DNA of 64,000 nt from the NCBI RefSeq assembly GCF_017562075.2, contig NC_054083.1, positions 19,279,428 through 19,343,427 of the forward strand, given 5' to 3'. Positions 1-25,233 of the stretch are shown here, piece after piece; position 1 is the first letter of the stretch; each line of letters opens with the position of its first letter. Source of the stretch: Anopheles merus. Lineage: Eukaryota; Arthropoda; Insecta; Diptera; Culicidae. Below the pieces are notes generated by a model. The model was given only the letters and a program-made list of their open reading frames with translations. It did not search any database and was not told where the DNA came from. The position numbers were made by a program, and so were the translations under genes.

Positions 1-2
1 CG

Positions 3-173
3 CACCGCGATCCGGTACGCGTGGAGCTGGAGCTGCTGCCGACGGCAAATGGCAGTGTGCGCGTAGTGCATAACTACGGCCATGGGGGCTATGGTGTGAC
101 GACGGCACCGGGGACGGCCAAGCACGCGGTGAAGCTGGTAAAGGAAGCACTGCAAACCAATAGCAAACTGTAG
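3..173 (+). CDS. D-amino-acid oxidase family protein, C-terminal exon (partial)
   Basis: This is the last 56 codons of a gene that begins left of the window, ending in TAG at 171-173. The translated segment HNYGHGGYGVTT matches the C-terminal FAD-binding signature of D-amino-acid and D-aspartate oxidases; the HNYGHGGYG form is closer to D-amino-acid oxidase. The family oxidises D-amino acids to imino acids with release of hydrogen peroxide. The protein ends ...TNSKL, and C-terminal SKL is the canonical peroxisomal targeting signal 1, so a peroxisomal location is expected. The frame is open from the window edge and there is no splice site inside. Whether the substrate is neutral D-amino acids or D-aspartate cannot be told from this fragment. 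Confidence 0.9.
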   Translation, partial: HRDPVRVELELLPTANGSVRVVHNYGHGGYGVTTAPGTAKHAVKLVKEALQTNSKL

Positions 174-774
174 GGGAAAGGGAGTTTAAAGGCGAGGGCA
201 TTGGGGTGAAATGGGGTGCATTGTAATCATTGCAACCAAAAAGAACTGAAAGAAATTCGCATGAAAAATGTATCGTTTTGAGCAAAGTGTAAGAGAAATA
301 AGGAAGAAATTTTAACCATTTTTACTCCAAAAGATTTTATTCAATTGTTTCGTTAGTAATTGAGAATTTATACCTTCACTTTCGTTTGATAATACGAAAT
401 TATAACCTCCACTTTGAAAATACTTATTAACGATCGATTCGATGGTACCGTGGTAATTCCTGTAATTTCCCAAAAATGACGACACAGAAAAGGTTTTGTG
501 TGGTCAGCGTCTACCACTGATCGGGCCGAGCGCACCCGAAGGATTCCGATCGGGGCTAAGCGAAAGATAAAAGTTCACTCTTTCAACGAAGCCTACGATA
601 AGGAACAGTTTGTAGCGTCATAAAATAATAAAAACGACTGCTTAAAAAACACTTGTAATAGTTTTATTTGTCAGTAGCTTTAAGAGAAAGAAAGAGTCCT
701 GTTGCAACATCCTTGCTTACAGTAATATTTACTAATTAGTTTCAAAACAACTTTTCATTGAACAATATCATTGG
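174..774 (+). other. 3' UTR and intergenic DNA after the oxidase gene
   Basis: AT-rich non-coding DNA. A candidate poly(A) signal AATAAA lies at 627-632 and would give a 3' UTR of about 460 bases. No other gene is seen. Confidence 0.45.
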
Positions 775-1075
775 GTTTTTTTATTAACAAAATATTACAT
801 ACTTACTTATCCGGCGCTACAATTGATTTGCGGTCTTGGCCTGCCTCAGGAGCATCCGAAACCGCTCACGGTCTCGCGCCTTCGTCTGCCAGGCCGTTAT
901 CCCGCCTTAATGGCAGACGCCTCCACGCCATCTTGCCACCTCAATTTGGGCCTCTCACGCCTCCTCTGTCTCTGGACGGCCTAAAAAGACTTTACGGGTT
1001 GGGTCGTCCGTTTCCATGCGTACAACATGGCCAGCCCACCGGAGCCTGGCGAGTTTGATACGCTGCACGACAGTG
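775..1075 (-). mobile_element. RTE-like non-LTR retrotransposon, decayed 3' tail
   Basis: Read on the minus strand, 1075 to 823 encodes a broken C-terminus of a reverse transcriptase protein: RLRWAGHVVRM, then ETDDPTRKVFLGRP, then a W-R-GGV stretch and DWQTKARDRERFR-like remnants. The RLRWAGHVxRM motif is typical of the C-terminus of RTE and related LINE proteins. At least one frame break occurs (a TGA after the GRPETEEA segment). Past the stop the tail reads GCGCCGGATAAGTAAGTATG, a short tetranucleotide-like 3' end as in RTE elements. It is 5'-truncated and not functional. Confidence 0.7.
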
Positions 1076-1617
1076 AAGTCATGCCCGAGTGAGTGATCAA
1101 GAGTTTAATGCTAAACAAAATGTCATCAAGCATGTAATTGGTGCACCAATCGTTTGTGTCTTACCTCTGACCACCTCAGTAGTGTACGTGAGCTTATTTG
1201 AGCTTCGTTTCAGTCATGAGTGTTGGTGACTGGAAAAGTGGCATTTGGCAGCTTTGTTCACAGTCAGAAAGATCATGATTATGTTTGTAACGGCATTAAG
1301 CTTTGCTTGTGAGTCAAAGTCAGAGTCAGAGTACTCAAGCACTCGTATGTCTTGTTCGGCATGTCATGACGCACTTTCTTTGAGTATCAGCAATGGGCAT
1401 CAAGCTACCACGGATATGTTAATTGTTTTCGTTGATGAATATCTCGTGATACTCATGACATATTGCAGCACTGTTCCCAACCTCAAATATTCTTCTACTG
1501 TCATACATTTGGCCCGATGGTCAGGATTAGGCCGGGTAGATTGTCGCAGAAAAAGACATCATAGTTCTGGTTCTATTAGTTTCAGTTGAGATATTTATTG
1601 GAAATTAAATTGGTGTA
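1076..1617. other. No gene seen
   Basis: Non-coding DNA between two retrotransposon tails. An open frame at 1245-1589 (114 codons on the plus strand) has no recognisable motif, lacks splice context and has a composition like the flanks, so I do not call it a gene. Confidence 0.4.
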
Positions 1618-2535
1618 GCTAAATGTTATGAATCACGCATTAGACTCGGCAAGAGTCTCCAGCATAATAGGAGGATTTCTTTGGCATGGCAATGGAGGAA
1701 TCCGAGTTCCACTGCAGCAACTGGCTTTACCACGGAAGCGAGGTGGATTGAACCTGCACATACCAGGAATAACTGCATATGCCCTCTTGACAAACCGATA
1801 CCGAGCAGAGTGCAGCTCCCTCAAATACAGCGAGCCTCATATCGTCCAAGCTGGTAATCCGCCAAATCTGGCCACCATTCCAACTTGGTATCCATGCCTA
1901 AAAATCGTGGTAAGACAACTGGCATATTTACCCGCTGATTATGTCTCAAATCCCTCTTCATGTAAACTTCGTCGCATACTTGTGGACAAGCTACCAGATG
2001 CCAAAGTAGCACATGAAAATCAGCAACTTTGTTGGACCAGAATCTGGGCTAATATGCAAAGTTTTTATTTATCAGCACAACAACGAGCTACTCTATACAT
2101 GCTAGCAAATGGTAAAGTGTCACATGGAGAGCTCTTGTTTCGGATGGGAAGAAGGGCTTCCAATCAATGTTCGTTTTGTCCCCAAATGGAAAGTCTGGAA
2201 CACAAATTTGCTTGCTGTAGTAGAGTAGCGGCGGCTTGGGTACTGCTGCAGCAAGAAATAATTTCAATAGCTCCAGGAGGCCCCTATCTGTTCAATAGTC
2301 TGCGATTTCCAGAACTAGCAGGAGTTAGTCTGGGAATACGTATATGTATTCTTAGGTTGTTTGCTAACTACATTTTCCACAACATTGATAACAACGATGA
2401 TGTGAAAGATTTAGTTGTCCTTAAGTGTGCACTACTTTTGTAAATGTAAAGTTTTTTTTTGTAAATATCCTTACTAGTAAATAGAAATTAATCTGTACAC
2501 GCAAATAAATATATTTTTATTTAAAAAAAATCAAA
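1618..2535 (+). mobile_element. L1-clade non-LTR retrotransposon, 5'-truncated 3' end
   Basis: The body encodes the C-terminus of an L1-type reverse transcriptase (see the open frame at 1628-2443). It is followed by a short 3' UTR with AATAAA at about 2504 and an A-rich end near 2522-2530, as expected for an L1-like LINE copied from its 3' end. The 5' limit is set only by the start of recognisable coding similarity, near 1620. I did not identify a target-site duplication with confidence. Confidence 0.65.
1628..2443 (+). CDS. L1-like reverse transcriptase C-terminal fragment (open frame, 271 codons)
   Basis: The frame starts within the post-catalytic thumb region of an L1-clade reverse transcriptase: GGFLWHG near residue 15 and LALPRKRGGLNL near residue 32 match the common FLW...LPK..GGLGL pattern. 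Residues about 165-200 carry the C-terminal zinc-knuckle-like motif LLFRMGRRASNQCSFC...ESLEHKFACC (C-x2-C-x7-H-x4-C), as in zf-RVT domains. The endonuclease and the polymerase palm with its FADD-type motif are missing, so the copy cannot transpose. The frame is nevertheless free of stops for 271 codons, which points to a fairly recent insertion. A TAG lies in frame just upstream of the first ATG. Confidence 0.65.
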   Translation: MNHALDSARVSSIIGGFLWHGNGGIRVPLQQLALPRKRGGLNLHIPGITAYALLTNRYRAECSSLKYSEPHIVQAGNPPNLATIPTWYPCLKIVVRQLAYLPADYVSNPSSCKLRRILVDKLPDAKVAHENQQLCWTRIWANMQSFYLSAQQRATLYMLANGKVSHGELLFRMGRRASNQCSFCPQMESLEHKFACCSRVAAAWVLLQQEIISIAPGGPYLFNSLRFPELAGVSLGIRICILRLFANYIFHNIDNNDDVKDLVVLKCALLL

Positions 2536-3231
2536 CAATATAGAACACGTAAACATTTTATTTAAATTAACATTATTACAACTTCGGCGTAATCTGGTTT
2601 ACGTAAACGTTTTTTTTTTGTATAAAAAAAGCAAAAATTTGGTGAAATACACGATGTATGTTTAACGATTTCTACTTGATTTTGAATTTCCTCTTTGTCA
2701 ACAGAAGTCGACATATCAATTTTGAAAGAAAAGTCGACATTACTTGTCTGGTGATGGGCACTGCATATTTCTGTGGATTATGATGAAGAGATTTAACACA
2801 TTTCGGGGTTGTTTAACCTTTTTCTAAATAAAAAACAATTTCATGCAGTTAATACTGGTGTTGTATGCATTATTCACTCATCAATTATGCGTATTTCAGG
2901 TAAATAATCTTTTTTCTGCCTAATTACTTGCCACACGCTCGATCAAAAACGTCAACACCGGATTGCGTTCGCTCTTGCTATCCGGGAGCTGTCAAACTGG
3001 CAGCCCACCGTGAACGAACCTTTGCTGCAGCACCCAATGTTTACCACTGCTCAAGCAAACTCGCCGCACTGGGCTCAGTGATAAAAAAGAAAACAAATTT
3101 TTATACTGTGCAAACCAGAAAAACCGACCAATCCCCCGAAAAAGTATTCTTCGCCAGCAAAAGTATTTTCGTAGCCTGTTCTGTGCTGTGTGTGTGTGCG
3201 GGTTCCGTTTCCCTTGAATGGTGTAAATTCT
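2536..3231 (+). promoter_or_regulatory. Intergenic DNA and candidate promoter/5' UTR of the exon at 3232
   Basis: The first 400 bases are AT-rich with no gene. From about 2930 the DNA becomes GC-richer. An arthropod initiator-like TCAGTG occurs near 3076, followed by A-rich leader-like sequence up to the ATG at 3232. This fits a promoter and 5' UTR but there is no direct proof. Confidence 0.3.
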
Positions 3232-3279
3232 ATGAGCAAACCCGACTGCTCCAAAAAGACGGCAATGAGTCCGTCCGAG
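3232..3279 (+). CDS. Candidate alternative first coding exon (16 codons), possibly of UBE2W
   Basis: An ATG at 3232 opens 16 codons, MSKPDCSKKTAMSPSE, and the frame meets a strong 5' splice site GAG|GTGAGT at 3280 in phase 0. The coding exon that begins the UBE2W fold (25550, RLQKELM) also starts in phase 0. Joining them would give a 162-residue enzyme, close to the 151-residue human protein, replacing the 44-residue N-terminus encoded at 25234. The join would need an intron of about 22 kb. Phase agreement alone has a one-in-three chance of being accidental, so the link to UBE2W is inference. It could also be the first exon of another, unseen gene. Confidence 0.4.
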
Positions 3280-5732
3280 GTGAGTGTGGTATTGTTGTTT
3301 TGTTTGTTAGTTACGCACACGCGGAGAGCCAAATTATTATCGCGTTCCGCGAGAAGCACGGGTTTGTTTGTGGTCAAACGACCCAGCACCACCAATTGGA
3401 TGGTCTTTCCGCTGCACACATGCGTTGCCAGGATTTGCACCCACAAGCGAAAGAAAAAAAAACATACACTAGGAAATCCCTGCAAAGAAGCGTAATCAAT
3501 CGCAAATAGGCAAGTTCAATGCATTTATCGAAGGTGCCCCATGAAACGGAACACAATCAAAGTAACGGTCGTTATCTGGCCGGCGGGGCGAGGAGAGAGG
3601 GACTGTTATCGTCGGAACGGACCGGGACCGCTCAGGCTAAAGCCGGAGCTCAAGGTCATGCTGGATTTTTTTCAAAACCCCCCGTCAGTTTGTTGGCCCA
3701 CTGCCAGGATCGATAGCTGTGCGTCACACCATCTGTTGTGCGCGATGAAAGGTAGCGTAGTGGCAGCAGCAGTCCCACAAACAGTCATCATCCTTCGCTC
3801 GATTTTGGGGCACCGATGCCGTATCTGGTTGCTTTTTCTATTAAGCTGCCTCGTTCTCTTTATTTAATTTCAGCCATGCACGCCACACCAAACCACTGAA
3901 TGAAATTACCACTGCATTGGATTAATGTTGAGCTAATCATGCACGACGGGCCTGCAGCTAATCGACAACTCGAATGCCCCTTAATATGCATACCTTCACT
4001 CGATGGCCGTTTAAGTTCGCGAGTGTGAACGGTTCTTTTTTCAGTTTGTTTTAAAAACTTATGCCCGTTTGCGGGCAAACCGACATCGATAAATAATTAC
4101 AATTCCGCTTGCCCCAAACAGCGGTCACGAAGTGTTCTAAACATTTATCACTTCTTTCGACACTTGCCGCACGATGCCGACGCCACCGACTGCTACCGAT
4201 GGTTTCGGATCGGATGCTGTCGATAAACAAAAGGACCAGCAAATCATTCCAGGGGAAGGGGGACACTGAGGGGTACGAGGCGATGTTCAATTGATTCAAA
4301 ATGCTCGATCTACCCTTCTAAAAAATCGAGGATTTTTCAGTGAGATGAGGAGCGGAGCAGAGGACTGTTCCAACGGGGACGCCATCGTCGAACGCGCTTC
4401 GGTAGCACGTTTGTGAGAAGCGTTTGATGAAATCGGTTTCCTTAGTGTTATTTATGTTTACCGAAGCGTGGCGGCGCTCGATGAGGTCAATTTTGGGTAA
4501 ACATAATACCCACTTTCGCACTTCTCGCCCCTATCCTCCCGATGGGTGCGTTGCTGTCAGCTCAAATCTCACCGTTTTAAGGGGAATCCGGATAGGGGTA
4601 ATGGGGACTGCCAACACTTGCTGCCGAGTTTCGTTGTTACTCGCTACCTTCGCGTTCCTTCCCGGCTGAGGCAATGGCCGAGAGGTGGTGCCGAAATTGG
4701 TGCCGATTGATGCGTGATGTATCCATATAGAGTAAGCAAATAGGACGTTCTTTATGTTGCCTTTTCTTGCTAGTTCATTTAACAGAGGGAGGGAAACAAT
4801 CCTTGGATGCTTTTGGTTGGAAAGACACGGTTACGTGAAGTGATCGTTACGAAAGATGGGAGTTGAACATATTGATTCGCACTGCATTGTGTTATGTTTA
4901 ATATATTTTCTTCAGTTACGCATATGGTTAGCTGGAAAATAGTTATAGAATTTGTAATGATACTGGGTTCAATTTTTATCATTCACAAACAAAATCTCCT
5001 CTCGTCAAAGAAGCTCTTACTGCGAATCATATTTTTTACCCTTCATATCCCCTTCGTTTACGCACAGTTTCCCATGCACCTCGGTGCATTTGTAGTCAAA
5101 GTGTTAATTAGGTCCTATTGGATTTTTCACACCTGTTATCCTCATGTCCACTATGGTAGTATTATGCAGTAATAACTTTCCTTTTCTGTTTAAAAAGGTA
5201 ATTAATTTAGAACACATCAAAACACCATCTTTAGTGGTAACATCAAATAGCGAGAATGCAAATTTTAATATCCCGCTATTTATGTGCCTATGACATTGGA
5301 ACAATTATGCAACAGCAGTTTGATCATATAAAGCACGATCAGTTGAATCGCTTATAGAAAAATTCATATTCATATAAGGTGATTTAAGAGGACTGGTTTG
5401 CACAGACGACGAACTGCACGCGCTACTCATTACTTTTCCCGTAGCAAGCAGTTTCCTAGTTTCGTGTAGGAATAAATCATCGCTTTAACGTCAACGCGGA
5501 TTATCAAAAGCCCGCGTCTCGCTAACCAACTGTTCATTCATTTTGTCGTGAAACAAAATGCGCAATGCAAAGAGTGTGTGCAATTCTTCAAGGCACCCCT
5601 GTTTGTTCCCTCTATTTTTGCCACGCCTTTCGTTGGCTACGATTATCGCAACGTAAAGCATGTGTACCATGAAATGCAACCGAACGGCGAGAAATATGGT
5701 TCATTTGCAGCGCTAAAATGATGACCAACAGG

Positions 5733-5756
5733 CAGCAGCAGCAGCAGCAGCAGCAG
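5733..5756. repeat. (CAG)8 microsatellite
   Basis: Eight CAG triplets in a row. No open reading frame with gene-like character runs through it. Confidence 0.9.
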
Positions 5757-7295
5757 CTAGCAGGAAGTCGCTGCCATATGTTTCGTTAAACAGACAGTCT
5801 CTTTGTGCGGACGTATAGTTTACATTTGGTGTAAATGCAACGCGTTTTTTCCGCCTGCTCTACTCACCAACAGAACGTCTTTTGCTATCTTCGTGTAACG
5901 AGCGAGGGGTGGAAACATTTTACTCTTACAGCTAGAAGCAGGCCCAAGCGCAATGGGGGTGCTGGGTGCGTGATCGTTTATGTAGATGTCGGCTTCGACG
6001 CATGATCGATGCATCTATTCTTCATAAATAAAACGGCTGTGTGAAATGAGTGGATCAGTGAGAGCGTGCCTCCGTCTCTCCCATGCACAATGGCACTCGT
6101 TTGTTTATGCAGCAAACGCAAATAAAGGCGTCCCCTTAATCCTCGTTTATCCTGGAAGCAGAAGAGACGTTCAACCTTTTGGTGTCTTTTAGTTGTGCTA
6201 CTAAACGAGCTAAAAGCTTTCTTCGCTATGCTAGATGAAAATTGATTGCACTGTACGGCATTTCTTCACCCATCAAAAAAAGGGAATGCAAGCCGTCAAC
6301 AATGCTGCATGGGTGCTGCAAGTGGCTAACGATTAATTCGTCAGACGCAAAAATTGCGCATATTGTTGGCGGCGCGAACAAAGTGTGCACGTGTAGCAAG
6401 CGAGATGTGCAATTTGTTTCCACACACGTTCTATGGGAAAAGTTTAGCACCGTCGAAGATTAACAATAATGGGAGAGAGTGGTAAAGCCAGCAGCCTTTC
6501 CCTTCGCGTTCACAAATCGCTAACACTGTCCCCCTCCAACGCCACACGTCACCTCGATTGCGGGCCCATTTACTTGGCGTTCGGGGGTGCCGATTAGGCG
6601 ATTGCAGCTAATCATTTGTGGATTGCTTTTAAATTGTGAAACGTTTTCACGAGCGGCTAGAAATTAAAACTACTTCGCACCATCCAGGAAGGGAGCAATT
6701 GCGAATTGTCGATTTGTTTTAATTTATGTACAAGCAAGAAAATATACGGTGGCTTCCATAAAAAGTGGTGTTTATTATTACTTCAGCCATACAGGGTTCG
6801 TCACTTATTAACGGTTTAGAATTAATTTAATTTTAATTCCAGCTTCTAACGGAGGTCTTCTAAACGCTCTCCATCTAATTACTTTCTATTGTAGCACGAT
6901 GCGTTCGAAAATTAATACAAACCCTTCCCTCCCTCCCCTTAAATTACAATGACAAAGGAAAAAGAAGAAGATCAGGCCCGGGTTCAATATCCTCCTTCTC
7001 CTGCGCATCATTGTGCGTTGCTCGCGCGCTCTATCAGTCAAATTGTGTTATCTGATTGCGGCACACTGGTGGATGACGCCCACCGTCAGTGGCCGTCGAT
7101 GTCGATGGTCATGGTCAAAACCCGGAGTTCCTTTCTTGCGAGCGTCCAAGCGGTGGACATGCACACTTCGGGCGTTCATCTGTTTCCCTTTCCTTCCAAG
7201 CCCAAGCCAAAGCAGTAGGAGCAGTTCACACTCTCTTCTCACGCGAGCCGTACAGGGCGCTCGCGCACGCATATGGCGCACTCACTTGCAGCTCA

Positions 7296-7321
7296 CGTCG
7301 TCGTCGTCGTCGTCGTCGTCG
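7296..7321. repeat. (CGT)n / (GTC)n microsatellite
   Basis: About eight and a half GTC triplets, in a GC-rich promoter-like stretch just upstream of a candidate 5' UTR exon. Confidence 0.9.
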
Positions 7322-7379
7322 GGACCCGATCCTCGCCTCCGGTCCGGTCGGTTGTTGCATTGTTCGTACGCCAGCAAAC

Positions 7380-8388
7380 GCTCAGTTCGAATGTAGCCGC
7401 GGTTTGTACCAGTAGCCGCGCGCACTGTGTTAAGAAACGCACGGATCATCAGCCGCGAACACTACTGCACACGCGCGCACCGTCTCCCCTTCTCGCTGTC
7501 TTAGATTTGTTGTCGTGTGTGAAAGTGAACGTTGTCGGTAACCGAGGGGAAGCGAAAACTGCCCGTAGGAATAGAAGATACGCTTGCAGTGTTTGGCTGG
7601 TTAGGGATTTTTGTTTCCTGTTTATTTCGTTTTTTGCTGCTCATTGCCGTCCTTGGATCATTTTCCCGACCAATTTTCCTCCACCGCCTGCGGGACCTGC
7701 GAGCAATAATATGCACCGATATAGAGTGGCGCTCAAACATTAGCGATCGCCGCTGGTTGGCAGAGCTTCTGCTACTGATTAGTGTGTTTTCCTGTTTATA
7801 AATATTTTGAGTGCTCGTTCATCGCGTGGTTCGAGGTGGTGGGCACTGGACGCAGCTGGAAAATCCGGTTCGCCAGTACGTCGCGGAACGCGTTTTTCCC
7901 CGAGGAGCAGAAATTACGGATCCCCTCCCCGTATGGAAGACGTGTAGAGAGTGTCGGGACGTACGGGAAGACGAACCACCGCTGCGAAAAACCAGACCCG
8001 AAATTAACTCGCGTGAAAAAGGGCAGCCGTGTGTGTGAAAACGCTTACTGTGTCTGGTGTGCCAAAACGGTCGGTGTGTGTGTGTGATTGCGTGTGTCGT
8101 GAGCGGGAGTAGTAGACCATCTTAGACACTCTACAGCGGTTTGCCGAGTGTGTCATCACTGTCGGAAGAGTATCGCGTAACCCCCTTCGAAACGGAGCAA
8201 TCGTGATCGCAACCCCTCTAGAAGGAAGGTGGTGGTAGAGAAGAACATCGGCGCAACCAGAAGTAGGCAGTAACTTGATCTTTTGGCGGTTTGTCCTAGA
8301 ACCGACGGAATAGCAGGAAGGAAAAACGTACGGCGCAAGGGGCAATTTATTAAGAAAAGCGTGATAAATTCGGTACCGGCGTGGTGTG
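7380..8388 (+). promoter_or_regulatory. Candidate promoter and long 5' UTR exon
   Basis: The stretch is GC-richer than its surroundings, with initiator-like CTCAGTTC near 7380 and no long gene-like frame. It ends in an excellent 5' splice site (GTG|GTGAGT at 8389). The next strong 3' splice site that directly precedes a start codon is at 25229, a T10 tract then CAAAGGCAG, just before AAAATG of UBE2W exon 1. A non-coding first exon for UBE2W is therefore a reasonable guess. Transcription start and ownership are inferred, not shown. Confidence 0.3.
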
Positions 8389-10596
8389 GTGAGTCCCAGC
8401 TCAGCGTCGTTCAGGCATAGGAGCGTAACAGAGGCAGAGCGTATGGTGTACATTTTGAGTCGGGCCCATAATATACCTTTTTGCTTGTGTGACTGTGCGT
8501 GTGTATATTTTCGGTCTCATATCTCCCCAAGGAACTTCAGAGGTGGTTTTTGCGGATTGGCGCATCATAATTTGCCCCACCGGATGGCAGCCGTGTGGTG
8601 GATTTTGTTTGTTTTAGGCAAATTACTGTGACATAACTTTATTGAACTAATAACGTATACTCCCCCCTGAAGCAGAGTCAAACTTACGTTGCGGTGGGTG
8701 AGCTCATATCTGTCGCTTTTAATATACCAACCCAAAACCATAGACGACAGCATTGGTGGTTGGATGCCAGTGTTTAGAAAATCGGCCGGACCGGAAATAC
8801 TTAACGACTGCGCTGCGTGCAGATCCATGATGACGAGAATGGCGACTGGCGTCGAGAAAAGGAAACAATCTATCCGACCAAACGATCTCCGGCGAATCGT
8901 TGTGAAAAGAAATAGGCAACAACCAGTAATAGAGCACGTGATGTATGCAAATGTGATGAAGCATTCAAATATGAAAGGCTGTCTAGCGCCCAGATTCATC
9001 ATCGAGCACGTGGTTTTGCATTCAATATTCGAAATCGGTCGCTTTCTTGGTCTTTCTTGGTGAACGAAAGTAAAGCACAACTGGAAAACATCCCCACTCC
9101 TAGGGGTTCCTGAAGTCGCGTTAGCTAATTTCTGTTTTCGCAGGCATCGCAAAAAGATGTTATTCGTGTGAATCCGCACGGTTCGCAATGCGCGTTGGTG
9201 CACCAATTGCGCTGAAAACTAATGCAAGATGTTATTTTTGTTCCAGTATGTAGCAAACAGTTCGTACTTCCCGGTGATCGTCTTTTTTGCGCGATCACCT
9301 AGCAGAACGGGTTTGCTGCTGGAAGATCGTGTTCCGCTTGCGCGCTGGGTGGTTGAGAACTTACCTCCAGCGGTGTAACACCATGCACAGACCGGCGCTG
9401 AGTGGCTCTCTAATGGTCTGCGTTTCAACTCGGTTGTATATGCGTGTTGATTTGCCCTCGGGGACCATAGCAGCAGCAGCAGGAGCAGCAGCAGCACCGG
9501 CGGCATGTTTCAAAGTACATCCCATGCACGGCGCAAAGCCAATCGAAAAGCGCCCAGCGGTGTTGCGATCTTGCTGGCACCAAAAACAGAACCAAAAGCA
9601 AACTACATTGGACACAATATGTTATTGGAGTGGCTGGAATTATGACCCACTTCATCTACTCCCCCAACGTTCGCCTTGGTGTTTCTGCAGCGGCATCTGG
9701 TGTTTGGTGTTGCGTGCGTTGGGTAAGCGATGGTGTTTGTTTTTCTATGAAATTAGAACGCTTATCGGTAGGGAAACGTACCCGTGGTCTCTCTAGTTGG
9801 TTTCTGGTAGGGAGTTGCAGCAACAGCGCAGCGCGACCAACGCAACGAATGCTCTTTGTGCTCTGGGGTCTTCAGGGGTTGTTGCGGGAGTTGCTGGAGA
9901 GTCTGTTGCTGGAGAGTGTCGTGTGCTCCTCCATGGTTTGGTAGCGCAGAGCAACTTCGTAATGTTTCGCTTTGTTGAATTTATGGAAAGACTTTTCAAA
10001 AATTCATTCAATTGAGAACCGTTTCAATGTCAGATGTCACCAAATGTTTAATACTCGTTTCAGGCAAAACTCTTATTTTGAAGTGGTATCTTTAGACATT
10101 ACTTACACTTTCTGTAAGTTTTCGAATGAGTAGTGTGTTTTTTACGATGAGTTCTGTTTCATTATTGACAATATGGACAAAACATCGGTCGAAAGCCATC
10201 GTATCGCTGTTGAAGCTTATTGGTACCATGCTCTAGCTGATACTAGGTAGTTTGCTGGGAATTAGAAGTGATTTTGATTTAGAATTAGATATTTGAGGAA
10301 CGACAGACAGCGTACACCTGGAGAATCGATGTAGTCCCTAAACAAACGCATCAAAAAGTCATTTGGAATATGAAGTTCTACCCTAACTGATGTATTAGCT
10401 CAGACATTGCTGCTTCGGATTACTGTTGGTTCCGGTCAATCTGGTTGACCTGCATGTCTCCTAATACGTTTAAGTTAAAACAATGTTGGATGCCTGGATA
10501 GCCGTGTTTTTTCGCTGCAGGATCGAAAGTTGAGGTGTAAGATGGGAACAAGTAGTAGAACCGTTTGAATTAGTTGGCACTCTTAGTGTGGTGTCG
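8389..10596. other. No supported gene
   Basis: The longest open frame is 213 codons on the minus strand (8565-9206), but it shows no family motif. GCA/CAG-rich sequence occurs at 9468-9500. A minus-strand GGTAAGT splice-donor-like site lies near 9362 without a convincing exon around it. Confidence 0.4.
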
Positions 10597-10735
10597 AGGG
10601 CGGTCCTGTGATGCAGTTATCAACTCTTGCAACCTAATATCATTCCCGTCATGGGTACATGGGTTCAAGCCTCATATGGACCGGATATAGGCCGGCATGA
10701 CCGCGTCTTTACGCCAAATAGGACAAGAAGTATGG
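10597..10735 (+). mobile_element. SINE200-like tRNA-derived SINE, internally deleted
   Basis: The copy starts GGCGGTCCTGTGATGCAGTT, resembling the A-box half of a tRNA. It has the B-box-like CATGGGTTCAAGCCTC at about 10650-10665 and ends ATAGGCCGGCATGACCGCG...ACGCCAAATAGGACAAGAAG. The same blocks recur in reverse at 45385-45558. The middle segment present in the other copy (AGGATTGACTATCC) is missing here. I recognise the layout as SINE200 of Anopheles; the exact subfamily needs a library search. Confidence 0.7.
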
Positions 10736-25229
<14,494 letters not shown>

Positions 25230-25233
25230 CAAA

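Larger units (their letters stand above)
3280..7379. other. No gene seen; possible first intron
   Basis: About 4 kb with many short open frames on both strands but none with recognisable motifs or codon bias. A short CAG run lies at 5733-5756. GC content rises after about 6.9 kb towards a promoter-like region. Confidence 0.4.

Noticed and set aside
8565..9206. 213-codon minus-strand open frame
   Set aside because: No motif, domain or splice context; the opposite strand is also open for 124 codons, which suggests a chance low-stop stretch.
9241..9300. VLPGDRL-containing segment after a TTCCAG splice-acceptor-like site, reminiscent of exosome proteins
   Set aside because: A stop follows within 20 codons and no donor or further exon was found.
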